Shown: positions 7,057 through 14,867 of the stretch, piece by piece | Layout of the letters: each line of letters opens with the position of its first letter | Numbering within the stretch: position 1 is the first letter of the stretch | NCBI RefSeq assembly: GCF_000091325.1 | Contig: NC_014012.1 | Coordinates: 1,612,001-1,676,000 of the forward strand | Direction: 5' to 3' | DNA length: 64,000 bases | Source of the DNA: Shewanella violacea DSS12 | GTDB lineage: Bacteria > Pseudomonadota > Gammaproteobacteria > Enterobacterales > Shewanellaceae | Notes under the pieces: model-generated | What the model was told of the DNA's origin: nothing | Database searches by the model: none | The model's input: the letters and a program-made list of their open reading frames with translations, nothing else | Position numbers and translations under genes: made by a program

Positions 7057-8421
7057 ATGTCGTTTAACATTGCATTGAGTGGTATCGCAGCTGCGCAGAA
7101 AGATCTAAATACCACGGCAAATAATATAGCCAACGTTAATAGCATCGGCTTTAAAGAATCCCGTGCTGAGTTTGCCGATGTGTACGCGAACTCCATCTTT
7201 GCTAACAGTAAAACGGCTGTGGGTGGCGGTGTTACTACCAGTCAGGTCGCTCAGCAATTTCACCAAGGTAGCTTACAGTTTACTAATAATGCGCTGGATA
7301 TGGCCATCAATGGTGGTGGATTCTTCGTGACGTCATCAGAGCTCGAAGCTAAAGATCACTCTTTCACCCGAGCAGGGGCATTTAAAGTCAACTCTGCCGA
7401 CTACCTGGTTGACTCCCAAGGTAATTATCTGCAGACATTTCCTGTCGATAAGGATGGCAACTCCACATCTGTCAGTTTAACTACGACTAAGCCAGTTAGA
7501 ATACCTGATACTGCGGGTAGCCCAAAGAAGACGGAAAATATTAACATTCAGATGAATCTTAATGCCGCCGATGCCACGTTAGATCCAGCCTTGTTCGATC
7601 CTAACGATCGAGATACTTATAACAATTCCACCGCTGTGACCATGTATGACTCCTTGGGTGAGCCGCATATTTTGACTACCTATTTTGTGCGTCCACCAAA
7701 TGCGGCTTATACCGGCGAGAGTAACTGGGCTGCCTTCTATGCCATAGACGGTCAACAAGTTGATTTAGCAGGTCCTGCAGGTGTATTCGATCAAGATACT
7801 ACCGGCGATGGTGTGGCAGATGTGCTAAATACACCTGCGGTTAATGCCGGCGGCTGGAAAGGCGCTGTGATCAAGTTTAATGATACCGGTGCACATACCA
7901 CTACCGATCCTGACCCTATCCTAACTGTGCAGTTGGGGGTTGCAGGTGCCGGAGTCTTGGGCCCAGGTACTGATGGCACACAAACATTGACCATAGACTT
8001 TAATAATCCGACTCAATATGCTTCGACGTTCGAGGTGACCGAGTTAAATCAGGATGGTACCACTGTGGGCCGTCTTACTAATGTCGAAGTCGGCGCCGAT
8101 GGTTTGATCAATGCCAGTTACAGTAATGGCTCGACAGTCGCTCTGGCTCGGGTTGCCCTGGCGCGTTTCGCCAATGAACAAGGTTTGACTCAGGTGGGTA
8201 ATACTTCCTGGAGGGCGAGCCTGGATTCTGGATTGGCACTGGCAGGTGAAGCCAATAGTGGTACCTTCGGTAGTATTCGTTCGTCTGCACTTGAGCAATC
8301 GAATGTAGATTTGACCACTGAACTGGTGGACCTTATCTCAGCTCAACGTAACTTCCAGGCCAACTCAAGGACACTGGAAGTCAATAATACCTTGCAACAG
8401 ACCATATTGCAGATCCGCTAA
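7057..8421 (+). CDS. flgE: FlgE, flagellar hook protein, copy 1
   Basis: 454 residues. The N-terminal axial domain (MSFNIALSGIAAAQKDLN, then NNIANVNSIGFK) and C-terminal axial helix (LVDLISAQRNFQANSRTLEV) are canonical FlgE. The surface domains lie between. GAGGTG precedes the ATG. FlgE polymerises into the hook that couples rod and filament. The gene is followed by a near-identical paralogue at 8642. The two proteins share identical ends and differ mainly at residues of roughly 240-285, which would be on the hook surface. A strong hairpin follows the stop. Confidence 0.95.
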   Translation: MSFNIALSGIAAAQKDLNTTANNIANVNSIGFKESRAEFADVYANSIFANSKTAVGGGVTTSQVAQQFHQGSLQFTNNALDMAINGGGFFVTSSELEAKDHSFTRAGAFKVNSADYLVDSQGNYLQTFPVDKDGNSTSVSLTTTKPVRIPDTAGSPKKTENINIQMNLNAADATLDPALFDPNDRDTYNNSTAVTMYDSLGEPHILTTYFVRPPNAAYTGESNWAAFYAIDGQQVDLAGPAGVFDQDTTGDGVADVLNTPAVNAGGWKGAVIKFNDTGAHTTTDPDPILTVQLGVAGAGVLGPGTDGTQTLTIDFNNPTQYASTFEVTELNQDGTTVGRLTNVEVGADGLINASYSNGSTVALARVALARFANEQGLTQVGNTSWRASLDSGLALAGEANSGTFGSIRSSALEQSNVDLTTELVDLISAQRNFQANSRTLEVNNTLQQTILQIR

Positions 8422-8446
8422 TAAGCTAGATATCCTCTCTGTGGAG

Positions 8447-8478
8447 ATAAAAGCATTGCCGAAGGGCAATGCTTTTAT
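8447..8478 (+). terminator. Strong hairpin after flgE1
   Basis: The 14-base arms ATAAAAGCATTGCC (8447-8460) and GGCAATGCTTTTAT (8465-8478) pair perfectly around a GAAG loop. The arm ends in TTTT, so it can act as an intrinsic terminator or attenuator. A matching hairpin follows flgE2. Confidence 0.75.
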
Positions 8479-8547
8479 GCAATCAGGCTCTCAGTACGCT
8501 GGTTAAATCAGGAAAACATTAGACAAAAAACGTAAAAATTAGAATAC

Positions 8548-8568
8548 CGATGGGAGATACTCCCATTG
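8548..8568 (+). other. Inverted repeat in the flgE2 leader
   Basis: ATGGGAG (8550-8556) and CTCCCAT (8560-8566) are perfect arms around ATA, extended by one wobble and one C-G pair. It sits about 75 bases before flgE2. It may be a leader hairpin. No sigma-54 or sigma-28 promoter is recognisable here. Confidence 0.4.
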
Positions 8569-8641
8569 CCTGTTGTTATGAATTGAATTTTGGTGGTATT
8601 TAGCATTCCACCTGCTGTAATCGATTGAATATAGGTAAACC

Positions 8642-10003
8642 ATGTCATTTAATATCGCGTTGAGTGGAATTGCTGCTGCTCAAAAAGATCTAAACACCAC
8701 TGCAAATAACATAGCAAACGTTAACAGTATAGGCTTTAAAGAGTCTCGAGCTGAGTTTTCCGATGTCTACGCAAATTCTATTTTTTCTAACAGTAAGACT
8801 GCCGTTGGCGGCGGAGTTACCACCAGCCAAGTGGCTCAGCAATTTCATCAAGGCAGTATGCAGTTTACAAATAATGCTTTGGATATGGCCATTAATGGTG
8901 GTGGTTTTTTTGTGACCTCTTCGGATCTCAGTGGAAAGGAGCAATCTTTTACCCGTGCAGGTGCGTTTAAAGTGGATTCAAGTAATTATTTAGTTGATTC
9001 TCAAGGAAACTTTTTACAAACGTTTCCCGTAGACAAAGATGGCAACTCGACATCTGTGAGTCTGACTACGACTAAACCAGTTACTATTCCAGATACCGCA
9101 GGTAGCCCGCAGAAGACAGAAAACATCGGCATTCAGATGAATCTTAATGCCGCTGACTCTACATTAGATCCAGCCTTGTTCGACCCTAACGATCGCGATA
9201 CCTATAACAATTCCACCGCTGTTACCATGTATGACTCCTTGGGTGAGCCGCATATTATGACCACCTATTTCGTGCGTCCACCTAATGCGGCTTATACCGG
9301 TGAGAGTAACTGGGTTGCCTTCTATGCGGTTGATGGCAAACAAGTTGATCTAGATGGCGCGGCAGGCAGCTATCAAACGGATACCAATGCAGATGGTGCC
9401 CCTGATGGTACAGGTACTGCTGTAACCGCCGGCGGTTGGAAGGGCGCGGTGATCAAGTTTAACGATATAGGTTCATACACGACTAGTGATCCAGCCACAA
9501 TCAAAACACAAGCGTTAGGGGTAGGCGGCGCTGGGGTGCTGGGTCCTGGTACCGATGGTACGCAAACCCTGACCATAGACTTTAATAACCCGACTCAATA
9601 CGCCTCGACGTTTGAAGTTACTGAGTTAAACCAGGATGGCACCACAGTGGGCCGTCTCACCAATGTCGAAGTTGGCGCCGATGGTTTGATCAATGCAAGT
9701 TACAGTAATGGCACGACAGTCGCTTTGGCTCGGGTTGCACTGGCGCGTTTCGCCAATGAACAAGGCCTGACTCAGGTAGGCAACACTTCCTGGAAGGCTA
9801 GCCAAGACTCGGGACTGGCACTGGCTGGTGAAGCTAATACTGGTACATTCGGCAGTATACGTTCATCTGCCTTAGAGCAGTCAAATGTAGACTTGACCAC
9901 AGAGCTGGTGGATCTTATCTCAGCTCAACGTAATTTCCAGGCCAACTCAAGAACACTGGAAGTCAATAATACTTTGCAGCAGACCATATTACAGATCCGC
10001 TAA
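8642..10003 (+). CDS. flgE: FlgE, flagellar hook protein, copy 2
   Basis: 453 residues, a tandem paralogue of the preceding gene. The first 50 or so residues are identical apart from Ala-to-Ser changes, and the C-terminal 110 are nearly identical. The divergent patch (GKQVDLDGAAGSYQTDT onward) is where copy 1 carries a different sequence. Both copies keep intact axial domains, so both look functional. Many synonymous changes in the 5' half show the duplication is not very recent. The ribosome site is weak (ATAGGTAAACC). Its own promoter was not found, so it may depend on readthrough from flgE1. Confidence 0.93.
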   Translation: MSFNIALSGIAAAQKDLNTTANNIANVNSIGFKESRAEFSDVYANSIFSNSKTAVGGGVTTSQVAQQFHQGSMQFTNNALDMAINGGGFFVTSSDLSGKEQSFTRAGAFKVDSSNYLVDSQGNFLQTFPVDKDGNSTSVSLTTTKPVTIPDTAGSPQKTENIGIQMNLNAADSTLDPALFDPNDRDTYNNSTAVTMYDSLGEPHIMTTYFVRPPNAAYTGESNWVAFYAVDGKQVDLDGAAGSYQTDTNADGAPDGTGTAVTAGGWKGAVIKFNDIGSYTTSDPATIKTQALGVGGAGVLGPGTDGTQTLTIDFNNPTQYASTFEVTELNQDGTTVGRLTNVEVGADGLINASYSNGTTVALARVALARFANEQGLTQVGNTSWKASQDSGLALAGEANTGTFGSIRSSALEQSNVDLTTELVDLISAQRNFQANSRTLEVNNTLQQTILQIR

Positions 10004-10031
10004 TTCGCGCGATATCCATAGTTAAAGCAAT

Positions 10032-10059
10032 AAAGGCATTGCCGCACGGCAATGCCTTT
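10032..10059 (+). terminator. Strong hairpin after flgE2
   Basis: AAAGGCATTGCC (10032-10043) and GGCAATGCCTTT (10048-10059) form a perfect 12-bp stem with a GCAC loop. It is homologous to the flgE1 hairpin. One A-T pair there is a G-C pair here, so pairing is conserved although the sequence changed. Confidence 0.78.
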
Positions 10060-10123
10060 CCGTTTCTCTCTCCATTTCGACTTACTACCCTTTTTCCTAA
10101 GTGCCAACAAGTTGTTTCTGCAT

Positions 10124-10139
10124 TGGCACGATGTTTGCT
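10124..10139 (+). promoter_or_regulatory. Sigma-54 promoter of flgFGHI
   Basis: TGGCAC-GATGT-TTGCT matches the full consensus. The predicted start is near 10150, 39 bases before the flgF GTG. Together with the preceding terminator it makes flgF the head of a separate operon. Confidence 0.93.
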
Positions 10140-10188
10140 TTTAATCTTATATAGAAAGTAATTAGCAAAAGATTGACGGAGAACACCA

Positions 10189-10932
10189 GTGGATAAATTA
10201 CTCTACGTTGCCATGAGCGGCGCAAAGCAAAATATGAATTCCCTGGCTGTGCGCGCAAATAACTTAGCCAATGCCAATACCGATGGTTTCAAGGCGGATA
10301 TGGAGCAAGCTCGCTCGATGCAAGCTTTTGGTGAAGGATTGCCTACAAGGGTATTTGCTATGACTGAAAGCCCATCAGCTGATTTTGCTGCGGGACCAAT
10401 CAAGACCACAGGAAGAGATCTCGATATTGCCGTCAAAGGTGATGGCTGGATTGCGGTGCAGAGCGCCGATGGTGGTGAGGCATACACGCGTTCCGGCAGT
10501 TTAAGTTTTGACACTACCGGCCTACTGCGTAACGACCGCGGAAATCCCATCATGGGTGATTCAGGCCCGATTGTGTTGCCACTGCCTATCGAGAAGGTAT
10601 CAATCTCTCAAGATGGCATCATCTCTGTCAGACCTTTAGGCTCTACGGCGGAAGTGATTGAAGTCGTCGGCCGTATCAAGTTAGTCAATCCAGGTAATCA
10701 AAATTTGATGCGAGGGGAAGACGGCTTGTTCAGGTTGATATCCGGTGACAATGCCCCTGCGGATGCTTTTATTACAATAGAAAGTGGTGCTGTGGAAGGC
10801 AGTAACGTCAATGCCGTCTCAGAGATGGTGGCACTTATTGATATACAGCGTCAATTTGAGATGCAGGTCAAAATGATGAAAACAGCAGAAGAGATGGATA
10901 AAGCCTCCTCTTCATTAATGCGTATTAGCTAG
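10189..10932 (+). CDS. flgF: FlgF, proximal rod protein
   Basis: 247 residues from a GTG with ACGGAG at a suitable distance. The N-terminal axial motif (NNLANANTDGFKADM) and C-terminal axial helix (MVALIDIQRQFEMQVKMMKT) are typical. FlgF is a rod subunit between the FlgB/C part and the FlgG distal rod. First gene after its own sigma-54 promoter; flgG follows within 10 bases. Confidence 0.94.
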   Translation: MDKLLYVAMSGAKQNMNSLAVRANNLANANTDGFKADMEQARSMQAFGEGLPTRVFAMTESPSADFAAGPIKTTGRDLDIAVKGDGWIAVQSADGGEAYTRSGSLSFDTTGLLRNDRGNPIMGDSGPIVLPLPIEKVSISQDGIISVRPLGSTAEVIEVVGRIKLVNPGNQNLMRGEDGLFRLISGDNAPADAFITIESGAVEGSNVNAVSEMVALIDIQRQFEMQVKMMKTAEEMDKASSSLMRIS

Positions 10933-10942
10933 GAGTAATATT

Positions 10943-11731
10943 ATGCATCCCGCGTTATGGATTAGTAAGACAGGCTTAGATGCTCAGCAAACAGATATCT
11001 CGGTGATCTCGAACAACGTGGCTAACGCAAGCACGATTGGTTATAAGAAGAGCCGTGCTGTTTTTGAAGATCTCCTTTATCAAACGGTTAACCAAGCCGG
11101 CGGCATCAGTGCATCAAATACCAAGTTACCCAATGGATTAAACATAGGTGCGGGTACTAAGGTTGTTGCTACTCAGAAGGTGTTTACCCAAGGGAACATG
11201 CTAACAACCGATAACTCCCTGGATATGATGATTGAAGGTCCGGGATTTTTTGAGATACAACTTCCTGATGGTACAGCGGCCTATACCCGCAATGGTCAAT
11301 TTACCTTAGATGACACAGGGCAAATGGTGACTTCAGGCTCAGGCTATGTGGTGCAACCAGCAATAACTATCCCAGATAATGCTACCAGTATTACCGTGTC
11401 TGCCGAAGGTGAAGTATCGGTTAAGACCCCTGGAACCATAGAAAACCAAGTCGTGGGTCAGTTGAGTATGTCTGATTTCATTAATCCAAGCGGATTAGAC
11501 CCTATGGGACAGAATTTATACCTGGAGACGGGTGCCAGTGGCACACCTATTCAGGGAACAGCTTCACTCGATGGCATGGGCGCCATTCGACAAGGTGCAC
11601 TTGAGACTTCGAATGTTAACGTAACCGAAGAATTGGTGAATCTTATTGAGAGCCAACGCATCTATGAGATGAACTCAAAAGTTATCTCGGCTGTCGATCA
11701 GATGCTGTCTTACGTCAATCAGAATCTGTAG
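10943..11731 (+). CDS. flgG: FlgG, distal rod protein
   Basis: 262 residues, the usual FlgG length. It has [24 protein letters not shown] near the N-terminus and [21 protein letters not shown] at the C-terminus. AGGAG precedes the ATG. FlgG polymerises as the distal rod, which passes through the P and L rings encoded by the next two genes. Confidence 0.95.
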   Translation: MHPALWISKTGLDAQQTDISVISNNVANASTIGYKKSRAVFEDLLYQTVNQAGGISASNTKLPNGLNIGAGTKVVATQKVFTQGNMLTTDNSLDMMIEGPGFFEIQLPDGTAAYTRNGQFTLDDTGQMVTSGSGYVVQPAITIPDNATSITVSAEGEVSVKTPGTIENQVVGQLSMSDFINPSGLDPMGQNLYLETGASGTPIQGTASLDGMGAIRQGALETSNVNVTEELVNLIESQRIYEMNSKVISAVDQMLSYVNQNL

Positions 11732-11741
11732 AGGCAAGGCT

Positions 11742-12428
11742 ATGAGTAATCAAGGTTCATTATTCGTATTATTACTTGGTTTCTTGTTGAGCGGGTGTAA
11801 CTCGACCAGTGCTCACAAGCCTATCCCTGATGATCCCTATTACGCTCCTGTATATCCTGAAGCACCAGCGACTAAAATCGTCGCCACAGGATCTATGTAT
11901 CAGGCCAGTCAGGCATCTAGTCTCTATTCAGATATTAAGGCACTTAAAGTCGGCGACATCATCACAGTTATTCTGATGGAGCAGACTCAAGCGAAGAAGA
12001 GTGCCAGTAATGAGATCAAGAAGGGGACAGATTTAACGCTGGATCCCATCTATGTCGGTAGCGGCAATATTAGCATAAGCGGTCAAGCCCTAGACCTAAG
12101 ATACAAAGACAGCATGAATACCAAGCGTGAGTCTGATGCGGATCAGAGTAATAGTTTAAGCGGCAGCATTTCAGCCAACGTGATGCAGGTACTCAATAAT
12201 GGCAACTTAGTCATTCGAGGGGAGAAATGGATCAGCATCAACAATGGTGATGAATTCGTGCGCTTGACTGGGCTAGTACGCTCACAAGATATACGTCCGG
12301 ACAACACCATAGACTCGACTCGAGTCGCTAACGCTCGTATTCAATATAGTGGTACAGGCACTTTTGCCGATGTGCAAAAGGTTGGATGGCTAAGTTCATT
12401 CTTTATGGGAAGTTGGTGGCCTTTCTAA
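11742..12428 (+). CDS. flgH: FlgH, L-ring lipoprotein
   Basis: 228 residues with a lipoprotein signal ending in the lipobox LSGC (Cys19). The body has the FlgH signatures [16 protein letters not shown] and [13 protein letters not shown]. FlgH forms the outer-membrane L ring that acts as a bushing for the rod. It lies 10 bases after flgG in the same operon. Confidence 0.95.
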   Translation: MSNQGSLFVLLLGFLLSGCNSTSAHKPIPDDPYYAPVYPEAPATKIVATGSMYQASQASSLYSDIKALKVGDIITVILMEQTQAKKSASNEIKKGTDLTLDPIYVGSGNISISGQALDLRYKDSMNTKRESDADQSNSLSGSISANVMQVLNNGNLVIRGEKWISINNGDEFVRLTGLVRSQDIRPDNTIDSTRVANARIQYSGTGTFADVQKVGWLSSFFMGSWWPF

Positions 12429-12468
12429 GGCCGGCATGGAACCTAGTAGTAATTAAGGAATTAACGTT

Positions 12469-13560
12469 ATGAAATATAAATTTATCTACCTTTTATTGTT
12501 GTTTTTTGTCGCTGGCCCAAGCCAGGCACAAAGAATAAAAGACATTGCTAATGTTCAAGGTGTGCGCCATAACCAACTGATAGGCTATGGTATGGTCGTC
12601 GGTTTGCCGGGCACGGGTGAGAAGACGCGTTACACCGAACAGACATTTAAGACTATGCTGAAGAACTTTGGCATTAATTTGCCCGATAACTTTCGCCCCA
12701 AAATAAAGAATATCGCCGTGGTCGCGGTTCATGCGGATATGCCGCCTTTTATTAAACCTGGGCAAACTCTCGATGTTACGGTATCGAGTCTAGGTGAAGC
12801 CAAGAGTCTACGGGGGGGAACCTTAATCCAGACTTTCCTCAAGGGAGTTGATGGCAATGTCTATGCTATTGCCCAGGGCAGTATGGTGGTTAGTGGTTTC
12901 AGTGCAGAAGGTTTAGATGGCTCAAAAGTCATTCGAAATACCCCTACGGTTGGCCGAATTCCAAATGGCGCTATCATAGAACGTGCTGTAGCAACCCCTT
13001 TTTCTAGTGGCGATTACCTTACATTTAATCTTCGCCGCGCCGATTTTTCAACGGCTAAACGATTAGCAGATGCCATTAATGAGCTCCTGGGCCCTGGCAT
13101 GGCGAGACCCTTAGATGCGGCTTCTGTACAGGTGAGTGCGCCAAGAGATGTGTCTCAGCGAGTCTCATTTCTGGCAACATTAGAAAATATTCAAGTTGAA
13201 CCTGCAGATGAATCAGCGAAAGTCATCGTTAACTCACGTACCGGGACCATAGTGGTGGGCAAAAATGTACGTCTATTAGCCGCGGCCGTGACCCATGGTG
13301 GCTTAACGGTCACAATCGCCGAAGCGACTCAGGTATCACAGCCAAATGCCTTAGCTGGTGGTCAAACTGTGGTGACTACAGACAGTACAATTGATGTTAA
13401 TGAGTCAGACAGGCGTATGTTTTTGTTTAGTCCGGGTACCACATTGGATGAACTGGTCCGGGCCGTCAACTTAGTAGGCGCGGCTCCCTCAGATGTGCTG
13501 GCTATTTTGGAAGCCTTAAAGGTGGCCGGAGCACTCCACGGTGAACTTATCATCATCTAA
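12469..13560 (+). CDS. flgI: FlgI, P-ring protein
   Basis: 363 residues with a Sec signal peptide cleaved after about residue 20 (PSQA|QRIKD). It shows the conserved FlgI start ([29 protein letters not shown]) and end ([18 protein letters not shown]). FlgI assembles in the periplasm with FlgA's help. It is the last gene of the flgFGHI unit and is followed by a terminator. Confidence 0.96.
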   Translation: MKYKFIYLLLLFFVAGPSQAQRIKDIANVQGVRHNQLIGYGMVVGLPGTGEKTRYTEQTFKTMLKNFGINLPDNFRPKIKNIAVVAVHADMPPFIKPGQTLDVTVSSLGEAKSLRGGTLIQTFLKGVDGNVYAIAQGSMVVSGFSAEGLDGSKVIRNTPTVGRIPNGAIIERAVATPFSSGDYLTFNLRRADFSTAKRLADAINELLGPGMARPLDAASVQVSAPRDVSQRVSFLATLENIQVEPADESAKVIVNSRTGTIVVGKNVRLLAAAVTHGGLTVTIAEATQVSQPNALAGGQTVVTTDSTIDVNESDRRMFLFSPGTTLDELVRAVNLVGAAPSDVLAILEALKVAGALHGELIII

Positions 13561-13605
13561 TCATCAGCTGGATTTTGTTAGCCTTTAATCACTGTAACGT
13601 CGTTC

Positions 13606-13640
13606 TGTTAGGGCCTATTTATAGGTCCTAACACTTTCTC
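13606..13640 (+). terminator. Intrinsic terminator after flgI
   Basis: TGTTAGGGCCTA (13606-13617) pairs with TAGGTCCTAACA (13622-13633) through 12 positions with one G-T wobble and a 4-base loop. A pyrimidine-rich run (CTTTCTCTTT) follows. It separates flgI from the flgJ promoter. Confidence 0.7.
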
Positions 13641-13705
13641 TTTATTAACTATTCCCCCATAAATTCATTTTATCCCCTCTATTAAAACTCAATCATCAGG
13701 TGATG

Positions 13706-13721
13706 TGGCATGTGCCTTGCT
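13706..13721 (+). promoter_or_regulatory. Sigma-54 promoter of flgJKL
   Basis: TGGCAT-GTGCC-TTGCT keeps the essential -24 GG and -12 GC at correct spacing, with one mismatch to TGGCAC. The predicted start near 13732 precedes the flgJ ATG at 13771. It also shows that the in-frame ATG at 13705 is promoter DNA. Confidence 0.85.
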
Positions 13722-13770
13722 ACATAAAGTAAATACCGTCTGTTTATTGTCGGCACAACCGGGAACTTTT

Positions 13771-14778
13771 ATGGAAAAGCTGTCAAATTCATCACACTTT
13801 TTAGACATCGGAGGACTTGACTCGTTAAGAGCCAAGGCCCTGAAAGATGATAAGGCAGCTTTGAAGGAGGTTGCACAACAATTCGAAGGGATTTTCGTGC
13901 AGATGCTGATGAAAAGCATGCGCTCTGCCAATGCCGTGTTTGAATCCGATAGCCCGATGAACAGCGAATACACCAAATTTTATGAGCAAATGCATGATCA
14001 GCAGATGTCGGTTAACTTATCTGAAAAGGGCATGTTGGGTCTCGCCGACCTGATGATGCAGCAACTGTCTCCGGAAACCAGCAAGGTCACCCCAGCATCA
14101 GTCCTAAGAGGGGGGATGCAGTCTGACTTATCTCAAGACTCTATTAAATCACATGTGATGAACCGGGCAACAAGGTCAGTTGAAGTAAGCAATACAATGA
14201 CCAGCTCAGATGCTAAGCCCCAGAATCCTCTAGACAGTATTTTGACAGGCAAGAGTTTGCCATCTCAAATCAGACCGGCGGAAATGACCTTCACAGATAA
14301 AGATGACTTTGTCGCTAAGCTCTACCCATATGCAGAAAAAGCGGCACAGGCTCTAGGCACTAAGCCCGAAGTTTTGATTGCACAATCGGCTCTGGAAACC
14401 GGCTGGGGTCAGAAAATGATAAAAGGGGCTCGAGGCGAATCCAGTAACAACCTTTTTAACATCAAGGCTGATAAACGTTGGCAGGGTGATAAGGCCCTAG
14501 TGAGTACGCTCGAGTTCGAACAAGGCATTGCGGTACAGCAAAAATCCGATTTCCGTGTCTACCAAGATATAAAGCAAAGTTTTGACGACTTTGTCAGCTT
14601 TATTTCAAACGGTCCTAGATATCAAGCAGCGATGAAGAAAGCCGCAAACCCCAACGAATTTATCCAGGCCTTACAAGATGCCGGTTATGCAACGGATCCT
14701 AACTATGCCGATAAAGTGATTAAGGTGATGGAATCTATCAAGTCAAATCTTAGTCTGCCATCTATGGGAGGAAGGTAA
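13771..14778 (+). CDS. flgJ: FlgJ, rod cap and peptidoglycan hydrolase
   Basis: 335 residues from ATG 13771. The frame is open to an ATG at 13705, but that overlaps the sigma-54 promoter. The N-terminal part (about 20-110, FEGIFVQMLMKSMRSAN) is the rod-capping domain. The C-terminal part (about 180-330) is a glucosaminidase-type domain with the catalytic Glu in QSALETGWGQ. It opens the peptidoglycan for rod growth. The stop codon overlaps an ATG (TAATG) of a possible small ORF. Confidence 0.95.
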   Translation: MEKLSNSSHFLDIGGLDSLRAKALKDDKAALKEVAQQFEGIFVQMLMKSMRSANAVFESDSPMNSEYTKFYEQMHDQQMSVNLSEKGMLGLADLMMQQLSPETSKVTPASVLRGGMQSDLSQDSIKSHVMNRATRSVEVSNTMTSSDAKPQNPLDSILTGKSLPSQIRPAEMTFTDKDDFVAKLYPYAEKAAQALGTKPEVLIAQSALETGWGQKMIKGARGESSNNLFNIKADKRWQGDKALVSTLEFEQGIAVQQKSDFRVYQDIKQSFDDFVSFISNGPRYQAAMKKAANPNEFIQALQDAGYATDPNYADKVIKVMESIKSNLSLPSMGGR

Positions 14779-14867
14779 TGATCTTGATTGGTAAGACATC
14801 TGATGTTTCCTTTTTGCAGCAAGATATGCAGCAAGGCGAGCCGCGAATAGATAGGAGTAGAGTGTAA
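14778..14867 (+). CDS. Possible 29-residue small protein between flgJ and flgK
   Basis: The frame starts at ATG 14778, overlapping the flgJ stop (TAATG), and ends at TAA 14865-14867, overlapping the flgK ATG (TAATG). It therefore fills the gap exactly. GGAGG lies 7 bases before its start, inside the end of flgJ. The product begins MILIGKTSDVSFLQQDMQQG and contains a second QQ-rich half, then RIDRSRV. It matches no family I know. It may be a real coupled small protein, or simply a translated leader that passes ribosomes from flgJ to flgK. Confidence 0.45.
   Translation: MILIGKTSDVSFLQQDMQQGEPRIDRSRV

Noticed and set aside
8586..8605. Sigma-54-like GG...GC upstream of flgE2
   Set aside because: Spacing is nine rather than ten bases, which normally abolishes function.
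13705..13770. Upstream ATG for flgJ
   Set aside because: It coincides with the sigma-54 -24/-12 element; the transcript starts downstream of it.
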